From Hepatocystis sp. ex Piliocolobus tephrosceles (Eukaryota > Apicomplexa > Aconoidasida > Haemosporida > Plasmodiidae): a DNA stretch of 10,451 nucleotides. The stretch covers positions 1 through 10,451 of the forward strand of contig CABPSV020000384.1 of NCBI GenBank assembly GCA_902459845.2, given 5' to 3'. The notes below the pieces were generated by a model. It saw nothing but the letters and a program-made list of their open reading frames with translations, made no database searches and was not told where the DNA came from. The position numbers were made by a program, and so were the translations under genes. Numbering within the stretch: the stretch's first letter is position 1; each line of letters starts with the position of its first letter. Shown here in pieces: positions 1 through 7,290 of this stretch.

Positions 1-276
1 TATACGGAATATTAATATACCTATGTTAATTTTCTAGTGTTATAAGTAACTTGTTCATGTGTTGAGTCGTTAAATGTCATATATGTATGAATAAACTCGA
101 TGCTCAAATAAAAGATTAAATAAATAACCAAGTAAATAAATTAACTCCATGTATCATCAAACAAACTGAACTAGTGTCAATAATATAAATACATAATCAT
201 GTATAATTTTTTATATATTTAAAAAACCAAACCCCATTTTAATTCTTCATTTCTTAAGTACCAAAAAATGTAAAAG

Positions 277-313
<37 letters not shown>

Positions 314-357
314 TTAAAAGGTATATATATATATATATAGTTTACTTAAAAAAAGAA
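1..357. other. AT-rich flank, no gene supported
   Basis: This stretch contains no convincing gene. Positions 105-145, read on the minus strand, fall into four-base steps of the ATTT/ACTT/GGTT kind seen in the right-hand repeat blocks, so it may hold a short inverted fragment of that repeat. A 28-base T run (281-308) and a (TA)n tract (about 323-338) follow. On the plus strand, frame 30-188 is open apart from two stops and has mixed amino-acid composition, which I judge to be chance. Confidence 0.4.
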
Positions 358-452
358 TTATTTTACTTTTTTCTTGTTTGGCGTGAAAGCGTTTTGAGCC
401 TTGGTTTCTTTGACCATTTGTTTGTTTACATGTATGTTAATAAAGCGAATTT
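358..452 (-). CDS. Possible last exon of the 667-1299 gene
   Basis: On the minus strand a T-rich tract ends in an AG at 453-454. It is followed by an open frame of 30 codons that ends in TAA at 358-360. Residues include RFINIHVNKQ and MVKETKAQNAF, with a Lys-rich end. The first 15 codons from the internal Met (373-417) are about 44% G+C, far above the surrounding sequence, which argues for coding. If the upstream gene is spliced at the GT at 706-707, the phases match and a 228-residue product results. That donor (GTGATG after AAAG) is not the usual Plasmodium GTAAGT-like form. The alternative is an independent short coding relic. I do not recognise the peptide. Confidence 0.35.
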
Positions 453-666
453 CTTAATTTGAAAAAACAAAAAGTTAAAAAAAAATAGAAAAAAATAAAA
501 TACAACAGTTAAATATAATACATAACGTATGTACATATATATGTGTCCATATATATTTATATACTACCATTTTAAAAATATGTGTATGTATATAATGAAC
601 AGTTTTTATTTTTTTTTTTTTACAAATATCTGTATGCTCATTGTACAATGTTACTTGGATTATATA

Positions 667-1299
667 TTATTTTCTTTTTTCTTTTTTTTCTTCTTTTTTA
701 ACATCACCTTTCACTACACGGTTAGCTTTATAAAAGGGTTTAAAAATAAATTTAAATACCTTTTTGATAATTGATGTTTTTGGTATTTTTGGTATAGTAA
801 CATTAGAGTTAGATAGAGAATCATCACCAGTTTTATCAATTTCGTTTTCTTCTATATTTCCCACTGTATCTAATGGGTTATAAAATTTTTTAACTTCTAA
901 ATTGTTAGCATCTTCATTATCAGTTTTTTTATTGTTGGAATTTATATGTTGCAAACATTCACTAAAGTTCTCACTTAAACCATTAGGATGATTCATTTCA
1001 GATTTATCTTCGTTATTCAAATTAAAAGTAAGAGTTTTTAAATAGGTTTCTTTATTTAAATTTAAAGATGAATTATCAAAGGATGTTTTCATAAAATTAT
1101 CATTCCTATTAACTTTATTTTTTAAATTTGGGGATATATTTATATGCTTGTTACTATGAAACTCTGCATCTTCCATTTCAATTACATTTTTTAAAATAAT
1201 GGAAGCATTGTTTTTTGAAAAACCTCCTTTTGTAAGAGTAGTGTTCTTTTGTCCATTTTTCGCTCCAGCATCTATTGATTTTTTACTTTTTTTAGACAT
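667..1299 (-). CDS. Hydrophilic 210-residue protein, unknown function
   Basis: This is the clearest gene in the window and I do not recognise its family. The start is well fixed: the ATG sits in an A-rich context (AAACAATG), and an in-frame TAA lies four codons upstream. Residues 1-30 are basic (MSKKSKKSIDAG) and 40-165 are Asn-, Ser- and acid-rich with one Cys (115). Residues 177-195 form a basic amphipathic stretch (IIKKVFKFIFKPFYKANR) that could lie on a membrane or bind a partner. The tail is Lys/Glu-rich. I see no signal peptide, transmembrane span or RxLxE/Q/D export motif, so a cytosolic or nuclear protein is as likely as a peripheral membrane one. The last 13 codons may be intron read-through if the 358-452 exon is used. 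The low-complexity tail and lack of a recognised domain leave the function open. Confidence 0.7.
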   Translation of the reverse strand: MSKKSKKSIDAGAKNGQKNTTLTKGGFSKNNASIILKNVIEMEDAEFHSNKHINISPNLKNKVNRNDNFMKTSFDNSSLNLNKETYLKTLTFNLNNEDKSEMNHPNGLSENFSECLQHINSNNKKTDNEDANNLEVKKFYNPLDTVGNIEENEIDKTGDDSLSNSNVTIPKIPKTSIIKKVFKFIFKPFYKANRVVKGDVKKEEKKEKRK

Positions 1300-1976
1300 T
1301 GTTTATGCAATGACCTATATACAAAATGTGTATATGTAAACATATATATATATATATATACGTAAACATAAGATTTTTTTTTTTTTTTTTTGAAGATTTT
1401 TTATTTTACCTTTTTTTGGGATATGCTATAAATATAATATAAATGTAATATATATAAAAGTAATATATACTACAAGCGAGTAAGAATATATATACTTTGC
1501 AGTTTGCAACAAACAGGTAATATAATATATCGAATATATACTATGTATGCATATGGAAATGTAAATTTCTTGTAAAAGAACAATAAAATAAACATATGTA
1601 TTTTTTATGTAAATGTAATTTTTCCGTGAGAACAAAAAGAAAAATAACAAATGTCATGTAAATATATGTATTTATGTAAAAAATGTTTTTGTTCTTTTTT
1701 TTTAACAAAATATAAGAGATAAAGAATAAATATTATATATTAAATACTTTACATTAAAAATACAATTTCTTATTTTATTTTTCGTAAAATAAAAAAAAAA
1801 ATTCATAAAAACATATTCAATATTTAAGTTTTCTTTAAGTTACAATTTTTGTGTTTTTGTTGTTATGAAATAAAAATAACAAAATATTTGTAATATGATA
1901 TAAAAATGTAATTTATGTTTTGGACAAATAAAAAAAAATTTATTTTATTATAAATTATTTTTTTAATTATGTAAAG
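1300..1976. promoter_or_regulatory. Upstream region of the 667-1299 gene, no ORF supported
   Basis: This stretch has alternating A- and T-rich tracts, a (TA)n run near 1343-1360 and an 18-base T run at 1374-1391. On the minus strand it would hold the 5' untranslated region and promoter of the 210-residue gene. No defined element can be named. An open frame at 1426-1650 on the minus strand is built of Tyr/Ile/Phe low complexity and is not considered a gene. Confidence 0.35.
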
Positions 1977-2147
1977 TTAATAATTTAAAAAATTTTTTAT
2001 TTTTATTTTTTTTTTTTTGCCAAGAAATTTTGTTTTTAGTAATATATTATATATATGTATGATGTTTTCATACATATGTATTGATGAGAAAGTTGGCGTA
2101 TATGTTTTTTCTCTGCGGATATATATTTGTTTTATTTTTTTCACCAT
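1977..2147 (-). CDS. Small 56-residue basic ORF, uncertain
   Basis: The ATG at 2145-2147 opens a 56-residue frame ending in TAA at 1977-1979. The N-terminal half has mixed composition (MVKKIKQIYIRREKTYTPTF), followed by SSIHMYENIIHIYNILL and a Lys-rich end running into a poly-A tract. The sense strand is A-rich, as in Plasmodium genes, which is why I prefer it to the Phe/Ile-rich frame on the opposite strand (2017-2211). No family is recognised, and there is no clear signal peptide or membrane span. It could be a first exon, a gene remnant or chance, since ORFs of this length do arise by chance in such sequence. Its start lies at the edge of the tandem duplication at 2141-2473. Confidence 0.25.
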   Translation of the reverse strand: MVKKIKQIYIRREKTYTPTFSSIHMYENIIHIYNILLKTKFLGKKKKIKIKNFLNY

Positions 2148-2473
2148 GTTAACTTATGACCATTCATTAATATTGGTGATGGCAATATATATTTTAAGTT
2201 TCAATATTTAATAAATGTTTATATACAAATATAATGTACTTTTTTTTAAGTCATATATAGTTACTGATATTATATATTAAACAAGAAATAATCCATATTT
2301 TTACAACTGTTATAGTAATTTTTTTTTTTGGCCATGTATTAACTTATGCTTATTTTAAGTTTCCACATTTATGAAATGCTTATATACAAATATACTGTAC
2401 TTTTTTAAACCATGTGATTACTGATATTATATATTAAACAAGAAATAATCCATTTTTTTAAAATTGTTATATA
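2141..2473 (+). repeat. Imperfect tandem duplication, two units
   Basis: Unit A (about 2142-2314) and unit B (about 2330-2473) share a series of blocks in the same order. These are CCATGTtAACTTATG, TTTTAAGTTTC, TTATATACAAATAT, GTACTTTTTT, and ACTGATATTATATATTAA with ACAAGAAATAATCCAT. Unit B lacks about 30 bases present in unit A just after the first block. The match over the last 50 bases is almost perfect, so the duplication is fairly recent. It is non-coding as far as I can see. Confidence 0.85.
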
Positions 2474-2875
2474 TTTTTTTTTTTTTTTTTTTTTTCGTTA
2501 AGTGTAAATATTGTATATACCTTATATTGTTCCCTATTTGAACTCAATATAATAAAATATTTTATTTTAAACACATTTTTCTTTTTTTTTATAACATTTG
2601 ATATATATTTTTTTATTCTTAAATGGAAAACAAAACATTATTTTGTTATTTAAATAAAGAGCTATAACTTTTTCCTTTTTTTTATTTTTTTTAATACTTT
2701 CATATATTCATAATATCATAGTATCATATATATTTTTTTAGTATTAATTTCAGTGGTTTATATCAAATTATATTTTATACTATACTATAGAACTAAAGAA
2801 CACATAAACATTTTTTTTTTTCATTTTTTATAATCAATATTGTAATGTATAGAATATCATAACATTTTAGAACTA
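2474..2875. other. AT-rich stretch, nothing recognised
   Basis: Poly-T tracts (the longest near 2474-2495) and mixed A/T sequence. I see no ORF, RNA gene or repeat worth naming. On the minus strand it would lie downstream of the possible small gene at 2876-3056. Confidence 0.4.
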
Positions 2876-3056
2876 TTATAAATGTGTATGCGTCTTTGAT
2901 GGGATTCCTAATTTTCTGCAAATATAGTTAATCGATGTGATGTATGAGTAATGCTAAAAAAAATATTTACATTTTTTTAACATATAAAGCGCATTTTCCC
3001 TTATCATAATCACGTAAGCCCACTAACGTAACTTTTATTTTTCTACTTTTCCCCAT
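2876..3056 (-). CDS. Possible two-exon micro-gene (41 residues)
   Basis: On the minus strand, an ATG in the context AAACAATG (3054-3056) opens MGKSRKIKVTLVGLRDYDKG and then KCALYVKK, ending in TAA at 2967 if unspliced. A GTAAATA donor (GT at 2970-2969) and a TTTGCAG acceptor (AG at 2917-2916) would remove a 55-base intron. They would join exon 2971-3056 in phase to 2876-2915, adding KLGIPSKTHTHL before TAA. Both pieces are much richer in G+C than their flanks and have balanced composition. The start KIKVTLV faintly recalls bacterial-type ribosomal protein L30, but the rest does not align well and the product would be shorter than the usual 60 or so residues. Upstream exons are possible, since an in-frame AG lies before AAACTTATTAAG. 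A non-coding RNA is an alternative. Confidence 0.3.
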
Positions 3057-4550
3057 TGTTTCGAATAAGGGCTTAATAAGTTTCTACTTCCTACGTAGAG
3101 AAATGAAATATATGAATATATGAATATATGAAAAATAAAAGTGTGTGAAAGTACAGAAAAAAAAAAAAAAAAAACATGTATGTATATATATATGTATATA
3201 TGTATTAATTTAATCTTATCAGGCATACCCAAAAAACAAAAATACTTACTATATACTAAGTATATTATATTTATCTCTTACTTGAAATAAACATTTTCAA
3301 ATGTATAATTATATAAATTTTTAAAATTAAAAGAAATGATATATACTTTTTCTTTTCTTTTTTTTTTTTTTTTTTTTTTTTTTTGGGGGGGGGGGGATTT
3401 TTTAATAAATAAAGAAATGTGTTAGGTATTCTTAAATAAGTACTTCTAGATTATACAGGAAAAGAAAAATATACTTTGTTATTTATTAATTATATAAAAA
3501 TAAAAAAACGCTTATTTTTAGATTATATTTTTACTTGGTTTTTTTTTTTTTTAAATATAAAATAATAATATTTATTAAAAATGAACAAAAACCGCATAAA
3601 GGAATATTACTAATCAGGTATTATATTTATATAAAGTATCATATATGTTTTTTAAATATGTAATATTAATTCAGTACTTACAAAAAAAAAATAAATAAAT
3701 TTTATGATTTTGTAGTAATTTTTATCGTTATTAATAAGTATGTACACCAAAAAAAAAAATAAAATAAATAAAAATAAAAAAAAAAATCGTGTAATTATAA
3801 TTTTTTAATAGCATTTATTATTTTTATACTATGTTAAAATTTATTAAAAAAAAAAAAAAAATTACATTTCATAATTAAAATTTTAAAATAAGATTCAGCG
3901 TTATTCATTAATTCGTTCATTATAAAATATAAAAAACAAATATATAATATTTATATGCATATATAATGTAATGTTTAATTTTTAATCAGTTTAAATTCTA
4001 TATGAATGCATATCAAGTATGAAACGTAAACATGCACTTTTTTGTGCACTAAAAAAAAAAAAAAAAAAAAAACTCTATATATTGAAAAGTTAGAAAAATA
4101 TAATTTATTTTTACTTATATTTATATAAAAGCATATATTCATTTTTATGTTTATTATGATTTGCTTTTTATTTTAAGAAAACAATGTAAGCGTTTAAAAA
4201 TAGTACTATCATTTTAATGCAAACACATATGTATTCGTACTTATATATACATCATGTACTGGTTATGTTTTTGCTATTATGAAACATATATATTTTTACT
4301 AAAACATCAATCAATAGTAAAATTTCATATACGTGATTTATTTTTCAGTTACTACTAAAAAAAAAAAAATTAAAACAATTCTGATTATTTATTATGTGTT
4401 AAATGTGTATTATATAGTTCATATAAAGTTCGATATTTTTGCAGTATGTTTTTTTGGTTTCCGTATGAATGCTATATAAATGTGCATAAATTTTGTTTAT
4501 TTTTCTTGAATAAAAGCTAAATTATTTATCCGCAAGTGGAATAAAAGCAT
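3057..4550. other. Gene-poor AT-rich stretch with homopolymers
   Basis: No gene is supported here. The stretch contains A/T homopolymers (for example A runs near 3158-3174, 3846-3860 and 4051-4070), short (TA)n tracts and the T27-G12 block at 3358-3396. A small hairpin, TGCAC-six T-GTGCA, lies at 4033-4048 just before an A20 run. The sequence between about 4430 and 4550 on the minus strand has short open stretches that may be an extension of the relic at 4551-5870, but I cannot show it. Confidence 0.4.
3358..3396 (+). repeat. T27 followed directly by G12
   Basis: A run of 27 T (3358-3384) passes without interruption into 12 G (3385-3396). It is the only G or C homopolymer of this size in the window. 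It may be a true homopurine/homopyrimidine junction or a sequencing or assembly artefact. Confidence 0.95.
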
Positions 4551-5806
4551 TTAAAAAAAAATTCGAAGAAATAAAACTGTGTGTACATATACATTTTCTA
4601 TACATTTAAAAAAACGAACTTTTGTTTGTGCAGTAAAAACACTTTTTTTGCAAAAAATATGTTTAACCTAGTGCAATTGTTTTTTTTTAATATCTTATGT
4701 TTTAGCTTAAATTTATTTTCAAACCTTTATTTGTGTTATGGTTTTGTTTACGTCTGGGCTCAAGTTATGTTTTAACTCTTTTTTTTTTTTTTTTTTTTTT
4801 TTTAATCTTTTTCTATAAAAAATAGAACCAACGTAAAAAAAAAAAATACAAAAACTGAAACATACGCTTTTTATTATAACAATATAGTATATCTGAAATT
4901 TTAATTAAGATTTTATTTTGTTTGCATATTATGCAAAATTTATAGCTTTCTGTCAAAGAGTAAGCAATAAAAGATTTTCACATTCATATATTTTTATATG
5001 TGTGTATTGTTATGTGATAATAGTTTTATACTGTTAATTACGTAGTTATGTAATTATTCATTATATTCCGAATTCCTTATCTTTAATAATCATATATTTA
5101 TTTTATTTCTATTTTTTTTCTTTGTTTTTTTTTCACATATTGTATCATTATTTTTTACACATACATTGATTTATTAATTAAAAAGACTCTAAAAAAAAAA
5201 AAAAGGAACACACGCTACTTCTCCATTAGATCAAACTGTGCAGAATCAATTTTTGAACATAAATTTTTTTACATTTATTACAATCAATAATTTTATCATA
5301 TGATATATTATAATTCACATATATATATATATATATATACTTACAATTATTCGTAGTCCTTATTACCTTTTTTTTTTTTTTTTTTAGCATAAATATTATA
5401 TTTTTTTTTAATTTCTTTATATTTTTAACTTTTGAATCGTTACTGCAATAATATGTATCTTATTTTTCCATTTCTGTTAAATTTTTTATTATATATTATG
5501 TTTTAATTCAAGGCTTCATATATTTATATATGTTAAACATGCAAAATATTCTCCTGAAATGTGTTATACACCCACATAAATGTTATGTATATTTTGAAAT
5601 ACAAGAGATTTGTTCCCTGTCATTTTTACATAACTTATTATTGTTTTCATTTAATATTTCAAGTGACCTGACATTTTTCATTTATATAATAATATCGTTT
5701 GTTACATTTTTTGCTTACTGATACTACAAAAATGTAGTTTTCTTAATTTAATATAATAACTAATATTATTACCAACTTTGTTTATGCTTTTTATATAATC
5801 AAGTTT

Positions 5807-5839
<33 letters not shown>

Positions 5840-5870
5840 CAACATAAAACAGAAAAATTAGGAAACACAT
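4551..5870 (-). pseudogene. Decayed Cys-rich single-pass membrane protein gene (relic)
   Basis: Read from 5870 downward, the minus strand shows a chain of coding-like segments in changing frames. MCFLIFLFYVV at 5870 resembles a signal peptide. The open frame 5702-5845 contains KIKLDYIKSINKVGNNISYY and KLHFCSISK. At about 5570-5670 comes NVRSLEILNENNNK-LCKNDREQISC, then, past a TAA, HLCGCITHFRRIFCMF. At 5390-5480 there is DTYYCSNDSKVKNIKKLKK. At 5230-5320 there is YDKIIDCNKCKKIYVQKL. At 5100-5160 there is VCVKNNDTICEKKTKK. The stop-free frame 4719-4904 then holds a membrane span (IYYIVIIKSVCFSFCIFFFY), a basic anchor and ELKHNLSPDVNKTITQIK. A possible further exon, 4551-4667, follows a CACTAG acceptor in matching phase. 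The order (signal, Cys-rich part, span, short tail) suits a parasite surface protein. I cannot name the family. Choosing frames by eye risks over-reading, hence the moderate confidence. Confidence 0.4.
4719..4904 (-). CDS. Stop-free frame with membrane span and basic tail
   Basis: These 61 codons have no start codon, so the frame can only be an internal or last exon, or part of a broken gene. About 20 hydrophobic residues (IYYIVIIKSVCFSFCIFFFY) are followed by VGSIFYRKRL, eight Lys from a 25-base A run, and ELKHNLSPDVNKTITQIKV. A hydrophobic span followed at once by Arg/Lys is the usual stop-transfer arrangement of a type I membrane protein. The frame stays open through the A25 run. The part after the A run is richer in G+C than its surroundings, which supports coding. 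It is listed separately because it is the best-preserved part of the relic covering 4551-5870. Confidence 0.4.
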   Translation of the reverse strand, partial: LKFQIYYIVIIKSVCFSFCIFFFYVGSIFYRKRLKKKKKKKKELKHNLSPDVNKTITQIKV

Positions 5871-5880
5871 GAAAACAACA

Positions 5881-6020
5881 ACAGACTTTTTAATATATCA
5901 CGAAAAAAAAATAAACACAATATTTTAGTATAATAAAAAATGTATTATCGTTACTTGAAAGATATTAAAAAAAGCTGAATACAAAAAAAAGAAATAAAAA
6001 AATAAAAAAAAAAAAAAGGA

Positions 6021-6065
<45 letters not shown>

Positions 6066-6137
6066 AAAAAAAAAATAAAAAAAATAAAAAAAATAAGTAA
6101 GAATGTAAGTGAAAACTTAAGAAAAAGAAAAAAAAAA
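5881..6137. repeat. A-rich low-complexity region with A36 run
   Basis: Nearly pure A on the plus strand, broken by single T, G or C; the longest run is 36 A at 6028-6063. The Phe-only frame on the other strand (5951-6157) is simply poly-T read as protein. The region lies between the outward-facing starts of the two relics. Confidence 0.8.
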
Positions 6138-6358
6138 ATTAAAAAAATAAACAACATAGTTAAAAATAATGTACATAGTTAAAAATAAACAAGATAATTA
6201 AAAATAAACAACATAGTTAAAAAAAATGAGCAGAATAGTTAACAAAAACAACATAACTTAAAAAAAAAAAAAAAGCAACATAGTTAAACATAAACAAAAT
6301 GGTTAAACATAAACAAAATGGTTAAACATAAACAAAATGGTTAAAAATAAACGACGTA
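6138..6358 (+). repeat. 19-bp minisatellite (about 11 degenerate units)
   Basis: The unit is GTTAAACATAAACAAAATG or a variant. Three perfect copies occupy 6283-6301, 6302-6320 and 6321-6339, and a variant follows at 6340-6358. Upstream units at 6159-6177, 6178-6196 and 6197-6215 have the form GTTAAAAATAAACAACATA, and longer or shorter ones fill 6216-6282. The period is not a multiple of three and no frame stays open, so it does not encode a protein repeat. It ends about 120 bases before the ATG of the plus-strand relic. Confidence 0.9.
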
Positions 6359-6479
6359 ATTAACAAATTAAACCCAAAGAATAAAATAAATTTACATAGC
6401 GGTTGCTGTTGACATACGTTATAACAAAGTATAGGGGTAAAAAAATTATCAGAACAAATAACCATTTGAAAACTAAAAC

Positions 6480-7268
6480 ATGTATGAAAATGAAAAATCA
6501 AAAAAAAAATATAATAGTAGAAATAAAGAATGTTCTACTAAATACCAATCGTATAGGGTGTATGTAACAGATTCAGCAGCACATGTAGCAGATCATAAAT
6601 CAAAGGAAAAGATAAAAAAAAACACTTTTTATTTAGGTGAATTCTCTTCAGAAGAAAAGTATAATAAGCATCAGCAAGATAGTTTTACAAATTATTCCAG
6701 TGATAGAAAAAAAATTTGGTAACAAAATAAAAACATTAAAAACTGTTGGTATACATAATAAAAATATTAGACGAAACGAAAAAAAAAAAAAAAAATTAAT
6801 TAAGATATATAGGCTTATTATATCTTGTAAAAAAAAAAAAAAAAAAAAAAACAGTCAAAGTAACAGATGATTTATTATATAGTCATATACACTTATCAAT
6901 AGATATATATATATATATATATATATATACATTCAGATAAAAACAGAAAATTATACAATAATATATTAGAAACATTAAAAAAAGGAAATAAATTGAATAA
7001 CAAAATTTATAACTACTGGTGTGTAAATAAAAGCCACTTGGAAATACTTGACATTATAATAGAGTATATTAAAAAATAAAATATAAATAATTCTTTTACA
7101 CGCTTATTTCAAAATATAGGTAAAGAAGTAATATATTTAATACACTTAATTAAACCATATGAGCATGAAATATTAATTAAAGAGAAAATTATGCTGTTAA
7201 AAACAGTATATATATCATATACCAATAAATACTGTATTTATTTTTATTTTTTTTTTTTTTACTTATGA
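6480..7268 (+). pseudogene. Frameshifted gene relic, unknown family (PHIST-like helix possible)
   Basis: Coding-like segments follow one another on the plus strand. Frame 1 (6480-6722) begins MYENEKSKKKYNSRNKECS and includes YRVYVTDSAAHVADHK and FYLGEFSSEEK. After an A8 run (6707-6714) the sense moves to a second frame (GNKIKTLKTVGIHNKNIRRN, ending at 6870). After an A23 run it moves to a third (KTVKVTDDLLYSHIHLSID). After a (TA)n tract it returns to the first frame at 6930, with NKIYNYWCVNKSHLEILDII. A TAA at 7077 interrupts, but the same frame stays open to 7268, with LFQNIGKEVIYLIHLIKPYE. Every frame change lies in a slippage-prone tract, so mutation, assembly error or real decay could each explain it. 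The Trp-containing helical part faintly resembles the PHIST fold of exported Plasmodium proteins; I see no export motif or signal peptide. The function is unknown. Confidence 0.5.
6902..6929 (+). repeat. (TA)n microsatellite inside the gene relic
   Basis: About 14 TA units separate two coding-like segments that lie in different frames. A gain or loss of units here would shift the reading frame. Similar tracts occur at about 5317-5338, 5813-5839 and 9192-9219, the first two also at frame changes of the minus-strand relic. Confidence 0.9.
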
Positions 7269-7290
7269 TTCAAAAATAAATAACAACTTA

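Noticed and set aside
30..188. Plus-strand coding relic with two stops (VVKCHICMNKLD, VNKLTPCIIK)
   Set aside because: Short, carries two stops and overlaps a stretch resembling the four-base-phased repeat in reverse; chance is sufficient.
529..774. 81-codon plus-strand frame rich in Phe and Tyr
   Set aside because: Poly-T and (TA)n read as protein; its right half is antisense to the C-terminal codons of the 210-residue gene and its left half would be intron or 3' sequence.
1426..1650. 74-codon minus-strand frame
   Set aside because: Built of Ile/Tyr/Phe low complexity in the T-rich upstream region of the 667-1299 gene; no charged or Asn-rich composition typical of genes here.
2017..2211. 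64-codon plus-strand hydrophobic frame
   Set aside because: The opposite strand has the more gene-like, A-rich frame (1977-2147), and the plus frame runs into the duplicated non-coding block.
3035..3232. 65-codon minus-strand frame with Phe/Ile/Tyr run
   Set aside because: Mostly (TA)n and poly-T; only its last part overlaps the GC-rich island, in a different frame from the preferred ORF.
4581..4775. 64-codon plus-strand hydrophobic frame
   Set aside because: It is antisense to the stop-free minus-strand frame with a membrane anchor, which has more gene-like composition.
5530..5721. 63-codon plus-strand hydrophobic frame
   Set aside because: Composition is mixed, so it was considered, but its complement gives hydrophilic Asn/Lys/Cys segments that join a longer series on the minus strand.
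5951..6157. 68-codon minus-strand Phe-rich frame
   Set aside because: A direct translation of poly-T.
6138..6358. CRISPR array
   Set aside because: Units are contiguous 19-mers with no unique spacers, in a eukaryotic context.
6540..6665. AP2-like DNA-binding domain around FYLGEFSSEEK
   Set aside because: Only the LGxFxSEE-like part fits; the conserved Trp and the preceding strands are missing.
6930..7268. LAGLIDADG-type homing endonuclease
   Set aside because: The helix after NYWCVNKSHLE looked similar at first, but no LAGLIDADG motif is present.
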